Positions 34,006-44,119 of a stretch of DNA of 64,000 nucleotides are shown piece by piece. The DNA comes from Peronospora farinosa (Eukaryota; Oomycota; Peronosporomycetes; Peronosporales; Peronosporaceae): NCBI GenBank assembly GCA_947646735.1, contig CANTFK010000993.1, positions 305,514 through 369,513 of the forward strand. Direction: 5' to 3'. The stretch's first letter is position 1. Each line of letters starts with the position of its first letter. The notes under the pieces are model-generated. The model was not told the origin of the DNA, made no database searches, and saw nothing but the letters and a program-made list of their open reading frames with translations. The translations under genes and the position numbers were made by a program.

Positions 34006-36654
34006 TCAGCTGGCGAGATCAAAAGCGATTACACGCTCACGGCCTTCATCATCTGATTGTAACAGAGCACTGCCAATGGCAAAATCCGATGCGTCACAGA
34101 CGACGCTAAACGGTCGGTCAGGGTCTGGCAAAGCCAAAATAGGAGCATGTAGAAGGCTTGCCTTCACTGCTTGAAAAGCATTTTCGTGTTCGGCATGCCA
34201 ACACCATTCCACATCCTTTTTAAGGAGATTGGATAACGGCCGAGCCATATCAGCGTAATTTTCGCTATACTTGTGTAAGTAATTGGCAAGGCCAAGCCAT
34301 TTACGCAAGTCCTTCTGAGATTGTGGAACAGGCCAATCGACTATGGCTTTGACTTTGGCGGGATCCGCTCGTAGTCCTCGCTTCCCAATGAAGCACCCTA
34401 GAAAGGGAATTTCTTCGGCCCCGAAGATGCACTTAGAGGCATTAGCATATAATTTATTAGTGCGCATGCACTCGAGCACTGCTCGTAAATGAACAATATG
34501 GTTCTCAATATCTGACCGCCCATGTTCAGCTCGGCTATGGATAAAAATGTCATCAAAATACGTCTGTGCATAACTTCGATGGGGTCGAAACAATTGCGTC
34601 ACCAAACGGTTAAACGTAGCCGGAGCATTAGATAGCCCTTGGGGCATCACTAACCACTCCCAGAGCATACCGCTCGGAGTACTAACAGCAGTAAGCGGAA
34701 TATCACTAGCTCGCATGAGCAATTGGTAATAACCATCGACTAAGTCGAGCGCACTGTACATGGTACAACCGACCATATTGTTCTGAAGAACATCCTTTCT
34801 AGGTATCGGTGTCTGTGCAGGTATAGTGGCCGCATTGAGCTTATTATAAGCATGAACAATACGCCATTTACCATTTGGTTTCTTAACACAGAAAGTGGGT
34901 GTCGAGTGCGGAGATTTACTTTCACGCACCATGCCCGCCGCGTGCTTTGTACGAAAGAACTCGTCAATGACGTCACACTGTTCTTTGGGTAAAGGCCACT
35001 GCCGTGTTACACAGTATTTGGTTCCGGGAACCAAGTCAATTTCATGACGTACGCCCCTATCAGGTGGTAGAACCGACGGTGGATCGTGACACACCACGTC
35101 CTGGAATTCTTTTACCAAAGGATAGTGGGGATCTGAAGGTTCCTTTAGAATAGATTCCCCACTACGTGCACTTAGTGCCGCTTTGGTATCTTCAAGGACT
35201 GTCTCATCGACAAGCGAGGATGAGTTCAGCTCGAGGTTAGGTCGAATGACCACCATATCGGACAGAGCACCTGCCTTCAAGGCCTGATGAAATACATCCA
35301 CAGACATTTCGCCTAGCTCTAAAAGAGCATTTAATGATGGGAGGGCCTCAAGGTCAACCTCACCATCTACATCACCTGTCACTCCGTTGACCAGGGTGTA
35401 CAACTGGTCATTGACATTACTATGCGATAAAACAGACGCTTTGCGTCTCGCAGCCGCCATCTGGCGACGCTGCCGTCTCCTTGACGAGACCGTACTCTTC
35501 AAAGTACTTGGGATGTTATCGTCCCCAAGGTCAACAGACCCCTTGTCGTTTACCTGCCCTATGTAAGGGCCGATGTCATTACCGACACCCAATGGGTCAC
35601 TAGTACCACTGACTTCACTAACAAGGTCATTGACCTTCACTCGCTCTATACGAGAGCCGATGTCATTACCGACACCCATTGGGTCACTAGTACCAGTGAC
35701 TTCACTAACAAGGTCATTGACCTTCACTCGCTCTATACGAGAGCCGATGTCATTACCGACATCCAGTGGGTCACTAGTACCAGTGACTTCACTAACAAGG
35801 TCATTGACCTTCACTCGCTCTATACGAGAGCCGATGTCATTACCGACATCCAGTGAATCGCATTTCCAGCCAATATCACTAACAAGGTCATCGACCTTAA
35901 CTTGCTCTATACGAGAGCCGATGTCATTATCGACATCCAGTGAATCGCATTTACAGCCAATATCACTAACAAGGTCATTGACCTTAACTTGATCTATACG
36001 AGAGCCGATGTCATTACCGACATCCAGTAAATCGCATTTACAGCCAATATTACTATGAGTATCACTTAACGGAGTACGTGCCGTTCCACTAAGTGTCATT
36101 GAGCTCTGCTCGACACTATTATTGTTGACATCGGAGTTTATCAACTCAGACACTCCAATGTCCAGCACATTAACTGAATCAGTTAATGGCTCGCGCCAAT
36201 AGCACTTTTGTTTTCTAGCGAAGGTGGGTTCATGACTCTCCAAAGCTTCGCTAGGAACATCGCGCGTTGCGCCTAAAGTTTTGGATCTCCAATCGATCCA
36301 CGGCTCATGGCGTTCCAGCCAGGCCATACCGAGAATGAGATCATATCTCGAGTCCAGATCTAGGACAAGACAGCGTTCAACGCTATTGAAATCTAAAAAT
36401 TTCACACCTAAGCTCAACGGAACTTTAGGAACGGTGACACGTACACCAGTCGCGAGACGTACGGTTATACTGTCACCCTCTTGCGCTTCCAGCGCCTCAG
36501 CATACAGCTGACTCCCCTCAAGGGAGCGACGTCGGACATAATTCCCTGACGCCCCTGAGTCAATTAAAATTGACCAGGGTTTCTCAAAACCCTTAACGGT
36601 TGCCGACACAACCAACAAGCCTGGCTTGTAATTTTGTTCTATGGGAGCATCCAC
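34006..36654 (-). CDS. Element B Pol, first part: protease, reverse transcriptase, start of RNase H
   Basis: The open frame carries a retropepsin site ([11 protein letters not shown], near residue 32), a repeat-rich spacer, and a full reverse transcriptase with [26 protein letters not shown]-like MPQGLSNAP and the catalytic YFDD near residue 700. RNase H begins with [16 protein letters not shown] near residue 850. The frame ends at a TGA at 34006, because one base appears missing near 34015-34022; the next frame resumes the same domain. The left part of the frame has no ATG before the protease, consistent with translation coupled to gag. The given start is a non-ATG codon in an open frame and is only nominal. 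Confidence 0.88.
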   Translation of the reverse strand: MDAPIEQNYKPGLLVVSATVKGFEKPWSILIDSGASGNYVRRRSLEGSQLYAEALEAQEGDSITVRLATGVRVTVPKVPLSLGVKFLDFNSVERCLVLDLDSRYDLILGMAWLERHEPWIDWRSKTLGATRDVPSEALESHEPTFARKQKCYWREPLTDSVNVLDIGVSELINSDVNNNSVEQSSMTLSGTARTPLSDTHSNIGCKCDLLDVGNDIGSRIDQVKVNDLVSDIGCKCDSLDVDNDIGSRIEQVKVDDLVSDIGWKCDSLDVGNDIGSRIERVKVNDLVSEVTGTSDPLDVGNDIGSRIERVKVNDLVSEVTGTSDPMGVGNDIGSRIERVKVNDLVSEVSGTSDPLGVGNDIGPYIGQVNDKGSVDLGDDNIPSTLKSTVSSRRRQRRQMAAARRKASVLSHSNVNDQLYTLVNGVTGDVDGEVDLEALPSLNALLELGEMSVDVFHQALKAGALSDMVVIRPNLELNSSSLVDETVLEDTKAALSARSGESILKEPSDPHYPLVKEFQDVVCHDPPSVLPPDRGVRHEIDLVPGTKYCVTRQWPLPKEQCDVIDEFFRTKHAAGMVRESKSPHSTPTFCVKKPNGKWRIVHAYNKLNAATIPAQTPIPRKDVLQNNMVGCTMYSALDLVDGYYQLLMRASDIPLTAVSTPSGMLWEWLVMPQGLSNAPATFNRLVTQLFRPHRSYAQTYFDDIFIHSRAEHGRSDIENHIVHLRAVLECMRTNKLYANASKCIFGAEEIPFLGCFIGKRGLRADPAKVKAIVDWPVPQSQKDLRKWLGLANYLHKYSENYADMARPLSNLLKKDVEWCWHAEHENAFQAVKASLLHAPILALPDPDRPFSVVCDASDFAIGSALLQSDDEGRERVIAFDLAS
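35540..36060 (-). repeat. 87-bp tandem repeats inside element B Pol (29-residue units)
   Basis: The word GCCGATGTCATT recurs at 35569, 35656, 35743, 35830, 35917 and 36004, exactly 87 bp apart. On the coding strand each unit gives 29 residues of the form [19 protein letters not shown] followed by a variable 10-residue part. About six units lie between protease and reverse transcriptase, all in frame. The three units nearest the RT side are most alike, while those nearer the protease carry [14 protein letters not shown] variants. Function is unknown; the repeats lengthen an otherwise ordinary spacer. Confidence 0.92.
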
Positions 36655-36740
36655 AAAACCACCTGGGGCTAAGCCCTGTTTACCTTTACCTCCTAAAGAT
36701 TCAACAGAACTTAGTTCTTTCCCAGTAGGGCGCCCCGCGC

Positions 36741-37742
36741 CTACTGGGAGTCGACATTTTCCCCTGCGGTGCTCGCCTTTTGGCTAGGAGCAGGGCTTCG
36801 GCTTTGCCGATTTGAACGTTGCTTTCGCAACGGACAGTTAGGGCGGAGATGCCTAGTGCTTCCGCACATGTAACATCTACGGATGCTACCTTGCTGCTCA
36901 GCAGCTTGAAGCTCAGCTTCTTCAGCATGGCTGAGGTCCATGGGTTCCGCCCTGTTAGAGGTATTTGATTGATTCCAGGGCAGACCATAGCGAGCAGATT
37001 TAAAATTGAATTCAGCGTTAAATGCTACGCTTACTGCCTCCTCAAAAGTTGAAGGCTGGACACGGAAAACTTCCGTCCTGGCGACCCCAGTGCGAAGTCC
37101 CTCCATAAAGATGGTTACTCGGACTTCCTCTGCCAGTGGGTCCTGCTGCATAGCAGCAATGAGAGTTCTCAACTCTTGGACATAGTCCGACAATTCCTTC
37201 TTACCCTGTCGGGTAGCTAGGAAGCGTGAGCGCACACGATAAGCCTGATTAGGCGGTGCAAACACACAACTTAATTGCTTTTTAAGCATCTCCCATGTGG
37301 GAAATGCAGCATTTACAGAGACACCGCTCGTTAGAGCCCATTCTCTAGCTCTTCCACCGAGCTTAGAAATGGCCAAGCCAACTCGTTGCTTATCGGATGC
37401 AAGCATGGCGGCATCCATTGCCATTTCAACTTCTCGGATCCAGAGGAGAAGGTTCTCTCCCTCCTTCCCCTCGAAGGTCTTGACACTTAAAACAAGTGGA
37501 CGAGCCTTTGGCTCTGCATCGGTCACAGGTACCGGAATGTACTGTATAGGCGCGGCTGACGCTGCCTGGTCATGGACCTGCCCGAGGAGCGTTGCCTCAT
37601 AACGCATAAAGGCCTCAAGACGAGCATTTAGAACCTCGGGGCCTTGGGCCAAAAGGGCCTCGATTTGATCGGGCCCGACGAACGCCGATAGTTTATCTAA
37701 GGCGAGTCGCTGTGCCTCAGAGAGGTGATTTTGATTCTCCAT
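36741..37742 (-). CDS. Element B Gag
   Basis: An open frame of 333 residues starts at ATG 37742, only about 47 bp after the PBS. The middle holds a retrotransposon-gag core, with [10 protein letters not shown] and [19 protein letters not shown]. Near the C-terminus is one CCHC zinc knuckle ([14 protein letters not shown]) followed by a basic tail. Gag forms the particle that packages element RNA. The stop at 36741 lies inside a region also open in the pol frame (the -1 frame), so pol may be made by frameshifting or reinitiation; no canonical slip site could be confirmed. The frame is intact. Confidence 0.9.
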   Translation of the reverse strand: MENQNHLSEAQRLALDKLSAFVGPDQIEALLAQGPEVLNARLEAFMRYEATLLGQVHDQAASAAPIQYIPVPVTDAEPKARPLVLSVKTFEGKEGENLLLWIREVEMAMDAAMLASDKQRVGLAISKLGGRAREWALTSGVSVNAAFPTWEMLKKQLSCVFAPPNQAYRVRSRFLATRQGKKELSDYVQELRTLIAAMQQDPLAEEVRVTIFMEGLRTGVARTEVFRVQPSTFEEAVSVAFNAEFNFKSARYGLPWNQSNTSNRAEPMDLSHAEEAELQAAEQQGSIRRCYMCGSTRHLRPNCPLRKQRSNRQSRSPAPSQKASTAGENVDSQ

Positions 37743-37788
37743 TCTCACAGAGGGTCAGTCTTTAAAGACTCAGGTGTAGGATTGATCA

Positions 37789-37801
37789 ACAAGTGCTACC
37801 A
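37789..37801 (-). other. Primer binding site of element B
   Basis: The minus-strand sequence TGGTAGCACTTGT begins two bases after the 5' LTR. It is identical to the site in element A, which supports its role as the tRNA primer site for both elements. Confidence 0.75.
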
Positions 37802-37803
37802 AG

Positions 37804-38444
37804 TGTAGCGGAGCTACACAGCTCTTTAGCCAGAGGAAGACTTTCGGCTGGAAGCCTCTTAGTTCTAGAGAACTAAATAGAGTGAAGGCTAAAAGCCACT
37901 TAGTTCTGAGGAACTAATTAAACGACTTAAAGTCACCCTGTTCTAAGGAACTAGGAAAGAGACTTTTAATCAATCAAGCAATATGCTTAAGGTTCAGAGA
38001 ACCAACGCACAGAGTGCAAGAACAAGCTAGAAGCTTAGGGGTTCAGAGAACCAACGCACGAAGTGCACAAGAGAACAAGTCAGAACGACTTGCGATCTTA
38101 AACTCAAAAGGAGAACTGATTTTATTTATGCTTTAAGATATTATGAATAGTCCTACTTTAAGTACACTACACTAGATTAATTACTATTATAGTAATTATT
38201 ATATGCAGACTTTGCTATTGGACGACGTATCGTCTAAACATCTGTGTATGATGTACTTAATACAGCGTTAGTGATTTATCGAATCCCAATCGATAAGATA
38301 CGGTATTACCGAATACCGTATTATAACGCTCATACTTAATACCTCTCTAACGAGAAGTATAATAATGCATTATATGCAATACAAAGGAGAGTTTAAGCGT
38401 AAACTCTCGGAAAGACGTTACAACCGTCGTGTAACCCCGTTACA
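37804..38444 (-). repeat. Element B 5' LTR (right copy)
   Basis: A 641-bp LTR with the same termini as the left copy. It lies upstream of gag on the minus strand and should contain the element's promoter. Its extra 12 bp near 38418-38429 are missing in the 3' LTR. Confidence 0.95.
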
Positions 38445-38449
38445 CGAGC
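38445..38449. other. Target site duplication, right copy
   Basis: CGAGC immediately follows the TTACA end of the right LTR. Taking element B and this copy out leaves the integrase frame of element A unbroken, which confirms the insertion point. Confidence 0.9.
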
Positions 38450-38649
38450 TGGATGCTAAAAGCGTAAGCGAAGCTCAGCGCTTCGTAAATGAGCGATTAG
38501 CCATCACACGTAAAGTCCGTGACGCAATGGCAAGCACACAGGACAAGCAAAAACAGTATGCGGACCAACATGGTCGCAAAAAAATGAACACTTTGGTGTT
38601 AGTCGAACGTGTAAATGATAAACTACTTGCTAAGGGGCAAAACCAATGA
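38445..38649 (+). pseudogene. Element A integrase C-terminal part after element B
   Basis: The sequence directly after the right LTR of element B encodes the DAMASTQDKQKQYAD block typical of gypsy integrase C-termini, comparable to DAMADSQDKQKEYAD in element B. It is in the same codon phase as the frame ending at 30853 once the element and one copy of CGAGC are disregarded. The frame ends at a stop at 38649, before any chromodomain. Confidence 0.82.
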
Positions 38650-38650
38650 G

Positions 38651-39357
38651 GACAAGCGTAACACTGCCTTGACTTTCGTCGGACTCGCAATGCACGTCGA
38701 GGAAATAATCGATGTTTTAGTTATTACGCAACAGCAACAAGAGGCCCACGTAGTTCTGAGGATTAAAAGTAATACATACTGCCGTGCATGGTAATGTATA
38801 TCGAATGGCATTTTTTTTATGGAACTGCTATTTCCACCGCACTTTTTGCTATTTCCACCACGCCATAACTTTTGCACATTTTTACTATTTCCATCACACC
38901 ATACATTTTGTTTAAAACGACAAAACTGGGGCTTAAATGGAACGTCATTGTTTCAAGTCAGCATTACAGTAAACCCCTATACTGCCTTAAGTGTTAGCTT
39001 TACTTCCGGTTACGTAATACTGCCTCATTTGTGACGTGTCTCATTAATACATCCAAGAGTATCTTTGTTAAAAAAATTTCTTTGCAAACGTCAGCACACT
39101 ACCAGGGAACTCTTTCTATATTCGAGGCTTACTACCAATTGAATCTTCCTACGCCGTACTCTACTGTACGCTGTAGGACCAGTATCAGCAGAAAAAGCAG
39201 TAGATGTTGAAGCACAAGATTAGAAAGTCCAAAATTGATAACTGCAAGTCTGTTTCTACATTTTATAAGATGAGGTCATTAGTCATTCTGACCGAGCATG
39301 TTTTGGTAAATTTTGGAAGGTGGGCAGAAAAAGCGACATATCTAATGCTCCCATTTT
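38651..39357. other. Gap: end of element A and intergenic DNA
   Basis: No gene was recognised. The left part may still be remnant of element A. A short degenerate repeat of the words CTATTTCCACC, CTATTTCCACCAC and CTATTTCCATCAC occurs at 38827-38897. I found no copy of the element A 5' LTR here. Confidence 0.5.
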
Positions 39358-40825
39358 TTATTTAATAGTAAGCTGTATTCGCATGAACACTAGTTTCTTC
39401 TTCTTCAAATCAATTTTTGTCACGAGATACGCGCTGAGATTGCAGTTGCTGTTGCTGAGCAGGGGCCGCATGTATTGCATGCCGACACTCAAACTCGGCA
39501 ACATGGGTTGGTTGTCATTGACGGATGAGATGATGGAAGAGGTGCTGCCGTTAATGGAGGAGGAAGGCAGCAAAAGGTGCAAAGGCGCCGCGCGCACAAT
39601 TACTTCGGTTGCCGAGCCACCCACAACAGTATGCCGCGAGCATTTGCGGCTCGTCGATGGCGGTGAGGACTTGGATCTGTAATCATAGCCTGGGTGCTCC
39701 AGATGATGGTGGCTGGCAACTGGGCCCAATGACGTCGTGGGCACCGATGGCGGCCAGTCCACGATAATATGCCGAACCGACTGCTCATTGCGTGACTGAA
39801 AGCGTACCATCAGCTCGCGCGCATTCGCCACCGAGATGTCCGGAAGTTTGCGCAACGCAGCCACCTCGACCAGTTTCATAAGCTCATTAAACGTCATCAA
39901 CACGCCCAGCTCCGCGCGGGCCACCACCACGCGCATGATTCCGGCCTCATCGCTCTGATGAAAGTAACCATTGGTGCCCTTGGACGAATGTCCTCCCTGC
40001 GCACGCTTCTTCACGCGGCGATGGAGAGCTGCAAAATGCACACCGTAAGTTCTGGCAGCGGCGCGCAGACTCATCCCCTGCTGCTCCACAGCCGCGATTG
40101 CTCTATCCCATGTCTCCGGTGACACTGTGTGGCTCAGCTTGTAGCCACGTTTCGCGCTGGAGGTCGGATCAAAGTATTGGGGGGAAACACCGCCATCTCT
40201 ATTGTTGTCCGCGCTACCAGTGGAAGGTGCTGCACTGACACTCGAGCTACTGCTAGTCCCAGTCGTCGTGTCATTCTCGCTGTCGCCGCTACCACTGCTG
40301 GCGTTGAAGATGATCTCTTCGTTGCTCCATTTATGCCTGGAACCATGTCCTGCACGGTGGTTGTCCACAACCAAGGAGCGCTGCTGCTGCTGCTGCTGCC
40401 GACGAGTATGCTGTATCTGCGGGTCGCTGTCGTACATTGTCCGCATGCTGCACTGCGCCAAGGTTTCAGGCTCACGTGCAGCGGTGGAGCGTCTCAACGG
40501 CTGTTTGCCCCCACCTTTCTCGTCATCGCTACTACCATCACTCATCTGGCTGCTACTTGTTGCACGCACGGCGCTACTGTGGGTGCGACTCCCCACGTGG
40601 GCGCGCTCGGGCAGCCCGAATGCGAAGACATCGTTGGCATGTGCGAAATCGTGCGCGCGCTTGAACTCAAGGATCCAGCGCGTGGACGGAAAGTCGGGTG
40701 GAAAGCTAATTGCGCCCCTGTGGCTGGCGACCGCACGCACGGCAACGCGGACGTCGTCCGAGGTGATGCGTTGGTCGTGCCAGAATTGCTCGCGCAGAAC
40801 GACTTGCGCCTTAATGCTCTATGTC
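39358..40825 (-). CDS. HTH psq-type DNA-binding protein, 5' end unresolved
   Basis: An open frame of about 480 codons. Near the middle, SPETWDRAIAAVEQQGMSLR followed by AAARTYGVHFAALHRRVKKR is a helix-turn-helix of the psq/CENP-B-N type, as found in transcription factors and domesticated transposases. The N-terminal part has a compact segment (REQFWHDQRITSDDVRVAV, then FPSTRWILEFKRAHDF) that may be a second DNA-binding helix set. Between them are Ser-rich and poly-Gln stretches (40370-40400). Upstream of 40825 the frame meets a stop with an AG just before it and no ATG follows, so a first exon probably lies further upstream behind an intron. Likely nuclear. The last 40 residues are low in recognisable structure and the true 3' end may differ. 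Confidence 0.7.
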
Positions 40826-41627
40826 TATCGGTAGTAAAAGGATGAGGGCATCAGATCGCTAGTTAACGACGTTTTGACATGAAATGAAACTATGGACTTT
40901 TGCTGCTCAGGTTGATAGTATTGAATATTGGTGTTCATATACGAAATTTATTTTTAAAGTCTAGATAGCGCATGGAATCATCTACTAGCACGAGTCAACT
41001 ACTGTCTAGCACCGACGAGCCATACACATCGTAAGAAACTAAGCATAGACACCTATCAAACCTTTGACATCGCCGTCTATCTGATTGCCGATCCTTTCAA
41101 GCGTCAGACTACAAACAAATATACAGTACATGGGCAATAATCGCGACTCTAGCTTATTTTAAAGATGCATATGCAAGCTGTAGAGGTGATGCAAAAGTAT
41201 TCATTGTGGGTTAGTATGAAGATGAATTTTTTCTATTAATATCGACGATCTTTTTTCTACTAGCAGAAGAGAAAATTCTAAACCATCATATTTTGATTTT
41301 TTTTTGGAAAGGGGACAAGAAAGGTGCGGGATGTTTGATGCTCCTCATAAAAAGTGAGTAGCTCATCGAAAGATCTAGTACCCACTTCCTGTTTCTGTTC
41401 CCCTGTCGCAAGATGACTACCTCCAGCGGTAGGAGCTTCCAATCAAAAAGTCTCGCCATAAATTTAACCAATGCACGTCCATCATGATCGCTGACGGAAT
41501 TGTCTCGAACGTTTTGCCGTGGGTGGCCCACAATAGAAGAGGGACAGATGTCATCAATCTCTTTAGCCTTCCCCACCGTCTCACACCCGTTTTAAACGAT
41601 CTTTCGTAGCTCGTCCACAGTAACAAG
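40826..41627. other. Intergenic region between HTH gene and HSP70
   Basis: No gene is supported. The left edge should hold the missing first exon and promoter of the HTH gene. A palindromic GAAAATTC at 41271-41278, preceded by GAA at 41266, resembles part of a heat-shock element about 400 bp before HSP70, but the match is short. Confidence 0.4.
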
Positions 41628-41646
41628 TCTCATTTCCAAATTTTCC
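41628..41646 (+). promoter_or_regulatory. Oomycete core promoter (INR plus flanking element) of HSP70
   Basis: TCTCATTTCCAAATTTTCC fits the conserved oomycete start-site motif, an initiator TCATTTCC followed directly by the AWTTTNCC-type flanking element. It lies about 40-60 bp upstream of the HSP70 ATG, giving a short A-rich leader typical of oomycete genes. The best start-site position is near 41631. Confidence 0.8.
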
Positions 41647-41687
41647 TACGAGAAGAAGACAAACAACCCCAAACAAGAAACAACAAA

Positions 41688-43694
41688 ATGGCTCAGACTG
41701 TCTCTGGATACTCGGTCGGCATTGATCTCGGTACGACGTACTCGTGCGTCGGTGTGTGGCAGAATGACCGCGTAGAGATTATTGCTAACGACCAAGGTAA
41801 CCGTACGACGCCGTCCTACGTGGCATTCACGGACACGGAGCGTCTTATTGGTGATGCCGCTAAGAACCAAGTGGCTATGAACGCACACAACACGGTGTTC
41901 GACGCCAAGCGCCTCATTGGTCGCAAGTTTTCGGACCCGATCGTTCTAGCTGACACGAAGCACTGGCCTTTTAAAGTCACGTCTGGTGCCGGTGACAAGC
42001 CACAGATTACGGTGCAATTCAAGGGCGAGTCAAAGACGTTCCAGCCTGAGGAGATCTCGTCCATGGTCCTGATTAAGATGCGTGAGGTGGCGGAAGCTTT
42101 CATCGGCAAGGAGGTGAAGAATGCAGTGATTACGGTACCGGCCTATTTCAATGACTCGCAGCGTCAAGCCACCAAGGACGCCGGTGCCATTGCTGGACTT
42201 AATGTGCTCCGTATTATCAACGAACCGACGGCTGCTGCTATTGCCTATGGTCTGGACAAGAAGGGCGGCGAACGTAACGTGCTGATCTTTGATCTTGGCG
42301 GCGGTACCTTTGACGTGTCGCTACTAAGCATTGAAGAGGGCATTTTTGAGGTGAAAGCCACAGCTGGTGACACGCACTTGGGTGGTGAGGACTTTGACAA
42401 CCGTCTGGTAGACCACTTCACCCAGGAGTTCAAGCGTAAGCACCGCAAGGACATTACGGAGAACCAGCGTGCCCTCCGTCGTCTACGTACAGCGTGTGAG
42501 CGCGCAAAGCGTACACTCTCGTCGTCGGCACAGGCGTACATTGAGATTGATTCTCTGTTCGATGGTATTGATTTCAACTCGACCATCACGCGTGCGCGTT
42601 TCGAAGACATGTGCGGTGACTACTTCCGCAAGACGATGGAGCCTGTGGAGAAGGTGTTGCGTGACGCAAAGCTGTCCAAGAGCCAGGTGCACGAGGTGGT
42701 ACTTGTTGGTGGGTCGACGCGTATCCCCAAGGTGCAGCAGCTGCTGTCGGACTTCTTTAACGGCAAGGAGCCCAACAAGTCAATTAACCCTGATGAGGCT
42801 GTTGCCTACGGTGCTACCGTCCAGGCTGCCATTCTGAGTGGCAACGATTCATCGGAGAAGCTACAGGACCTGCTTTTGCTGGATGTGACGCCTTTGTCGC
42901 TTGGTCTAGAGACGGCTGGTGGTGTCATGACGACGCTGATTGCACGTAACACGACTGTACCGACCAAGAAGTCGCAAACGTTCTCGACATACGCGGACAA
43001 CCAGCCGGGTGTTCTGATCCAGGTGTTTGAAGGCGAGCGGTCCATGACACGCGACAACAATTTGCTGGGCAAGTTTAACTTGGACGGTATCCCGCCCATG
43101 CCTCGTGGCGTGCCTCAGATTGACGTAACCTTCGACATCGATGCGAATGGCATTTTGAACGTGTCGGCTGTGGAGAAGTCGACGGGCAAGGAGAACAAGA
43201 TCACGATCACAAATGACAAGGGTCGTTTGTCGCAGGCTGATATTGACCGTATGGTGTCGGAAGCCGAGAAGTACAAGTCGGAGGACGAGGCTAATAAGGT
43301 GCGCATTGAGGCCAAGAACGCTCTTGAGAACTACTCCTACAATTTGCGTAATACGCTCAACGACGAGAAGTTGAAGGACCAGATTTCGGAGGATGACAAG
43401 AAGGCGATTGAGGACAAGGTGACCGAGACCATTAACTGGTTGGATGCAAACCAGTCATCGGAGAAGGAGGAGTACGAAGGAAAGCAGAAGGAGCTCGAGG
43501 GTGTGGCCAACCCGATTCTGCAGAAGATGTACGCTGCTGCTGGCGGTGCTCCCGGCGCTGCTGGTGGAATGCCCGGAGGAATGCCAGGTATGCCTGGTGG
43601 TATGCCCGGCGGCATGCCTGGTGGCATGCCCGGTGCTGGCGCTCCCCCTGCTGGCGCGCCGGACCAGGGCCCCAAGATTGAGGAAGTCGATTAA
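41688..43694 (+). CDS. HSP70: Cytosolic heat shock protein 70
   Basis: An intronless gene of 668 codons, close to the usual 640-660 for cytosolic HSP70. It is an ATP-driven chaperone that binds exposed hydrophobic segments of client proteins with J-domain and nucleotide-exchange partners. The N-terminal ATPase domain has [12 protein letters not shown] (near residue 11), [12 protein letters not shown] (near 201) and [10 protein letters not shown] (near 340). The substrate-binding domain follows from about 395, then a helical lid and a GGMP-repeat tail (about 620-650). The C-terminus is EEVD, the docking site for TPR co-chaperones, which marks the cytosolic/nuclear form; there is no signal or transit peptide. 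ATG 41688 follows an A-rich leader and agrees with family starts. Nothing is missing. Confidence 0.98.
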   Translation: MAQTVSGYSVGIDLGTTYSCVGVWQNDRVEIIANDQGNRTTPSYVAFTDTERLIGDAAKNQVAMNAHNTVFDAKRLIGRKFSDPIVLADTKHWPFKVTSGAGDKPQITVQFKGESKTFQPEEISSMVLIKMREVAEAFIGKEVKNAVITVPAYFNDSQRQATKDAGAIAGLNVLRIINEPTAAAIAYGLDKKGGERNVLIFDLGGGTFDVSLLSIEEGIFEVKATAGDTHLGGEDFDNRLVDHFTQEFKRKHRKDITENQRALRRLRTACERAKRTLSSSAQAYIEIDSLFDGIDFNSTITRARFEDMCGDYFRKTMEPVEKVLRDAKLSKSQVHEVVLVGGSTRIPKVQQLLSDFFNGKEPNKSINPDEAVAYGATVQAAILSGNDSSEKLQDLLLLDVTPLSLGLETAGGVMTTLIARNTTVPTKKSQTFSTYADNQPGVLIQVFEGERSMTRDNNLLGKFNLDGIPPMPRGVPQIDVTFDIDANGILNVSAVEKSTGKENKITITNDKGRLSQADIDRMVSEAEKYKSEDEANKVRIEAKNALENYSYNLRNTLNDEKLKDQISEDDKKAIEDKVTETINWLDANQSSEKEEYEGKQKELEGVANPILQKMYAAAGGAPGAAGGMPGGMPGMPGGMPGGMPGGMPGAGAPPAGAPDQGPKIEEVD

Positions 43695-44115
43695 GCGCGC
43701 TCCGCTAGAAGTCTCGTATCGTGCTGTCACCGGCAAAAGGCATTCTCTCACTTGCTTTTGAAGTCGGTTGATTTGAGTAGTAGGTAGAGAAGTAGTTATG
43801 GCAATTGTTTCTGAAAGAAAATTACAAAAACTGCATGAAATAAATTCGAATTGAAATGCCGTGTCTTGGCTTTCACAATATCTTTGATATCCACTGTTTC
43901 AAGAAGAAGAACGTCTTGAGTAGACAAAATTGAGATCTGTCGGAGATTGGATGTGCGAATACGGCTACGTGACGGAGATGTTGAAAAGCGCATTGAGCTC
44001 AACTTGTCGAATTCACGTTGCTGTACAACAAGGCTGTTCACAGTAAGGTATTCTCACCTTTTGCAGAAGATGTAGTCCAATATCATTATTACACGAAGTT
44101 GACTTCTGCAACTTA
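43695..44115. other. HSP70 3' flank
   Basis: This holds the HSP70 3' untranslated region and the left border of the inverted duplication. No gene is seen. Confidence 0.6.
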
Positions 44116-44119
44116 CAGT

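Larger units (their letters stand above)
30854..38444 (-). mobile_element. Element B: Ty3/gypsy chromodomain retrotransposon, nearly intact, nested in element A
   Basis: A 7.6-kb element in reverse orientation. Read on the minus strand it has 5' LTR (37804-38444), PBS, gag, protease-RT-RNase H, integrase with chromodomain, polypurine tract, and 3' LTR (30854-31482). The LTRs begin and end TGTA...TACA and differ by three substitutions and a 12-bp gap, which implies recent insertion. The 5-bp direct repeat CGAGC flanks it at 30849-30853 and 38445-38449. One frame break inside RNase H separates the pol frame into two. The chromodomain places it among chromovirus-like gypsy elements, which can target marked chromatin. 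Confidence 0.95.
27498..38650 (+). mobile_element. Element A: decayed Ty3/gypsy retrotransposon, plus strand, interrupted by element B
   Basis: From left to right are a putative 5' LTR, a PBS-like site, broken gag with a zinc knuckle, an aspartic protease piece, and integrase pieces. The reverse transcriptase and most of RNase H are absent. The integrase reading frame is cut at 30853 by element B and resumes at 38450 in the same frame. No 3' LTR matching the 5' one was found after 38650, so the right end is truncated or too diverged to see. Frame breaks occur in gag and integrase. The protein pieces resemble those of element B, so both are oomycete gypsy lineages. Element A cannot move by itself. 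Confidence 0.85.

Noticed and set aside
36756..36764. Programmed -1 frameshift site between gag and pol of element B
   Set aside because: The minus-strand GGGGAAAAT run lies in the overlap but is not in the codon phase needed for a canonical X XXY YYZ slip, so I do not call it.
38651..39300. 3' LTR of element A
   Set aside because: I looked for the TGTGACCCACCC start and other words of the putative 5' LTR and found none.
40129..40845. Plus-strand open frames of 238 and 210 codons
   Set aside because: They are antisense to the HTH psq gene. Their composition is explained by poly-Gln and Ser codons on the other strand.
42245..43751. Minus-strand and out-of-frame ORFs across HSP70
   Set aside because: Shadows of a GC-biased, highly conserved coding sequence.
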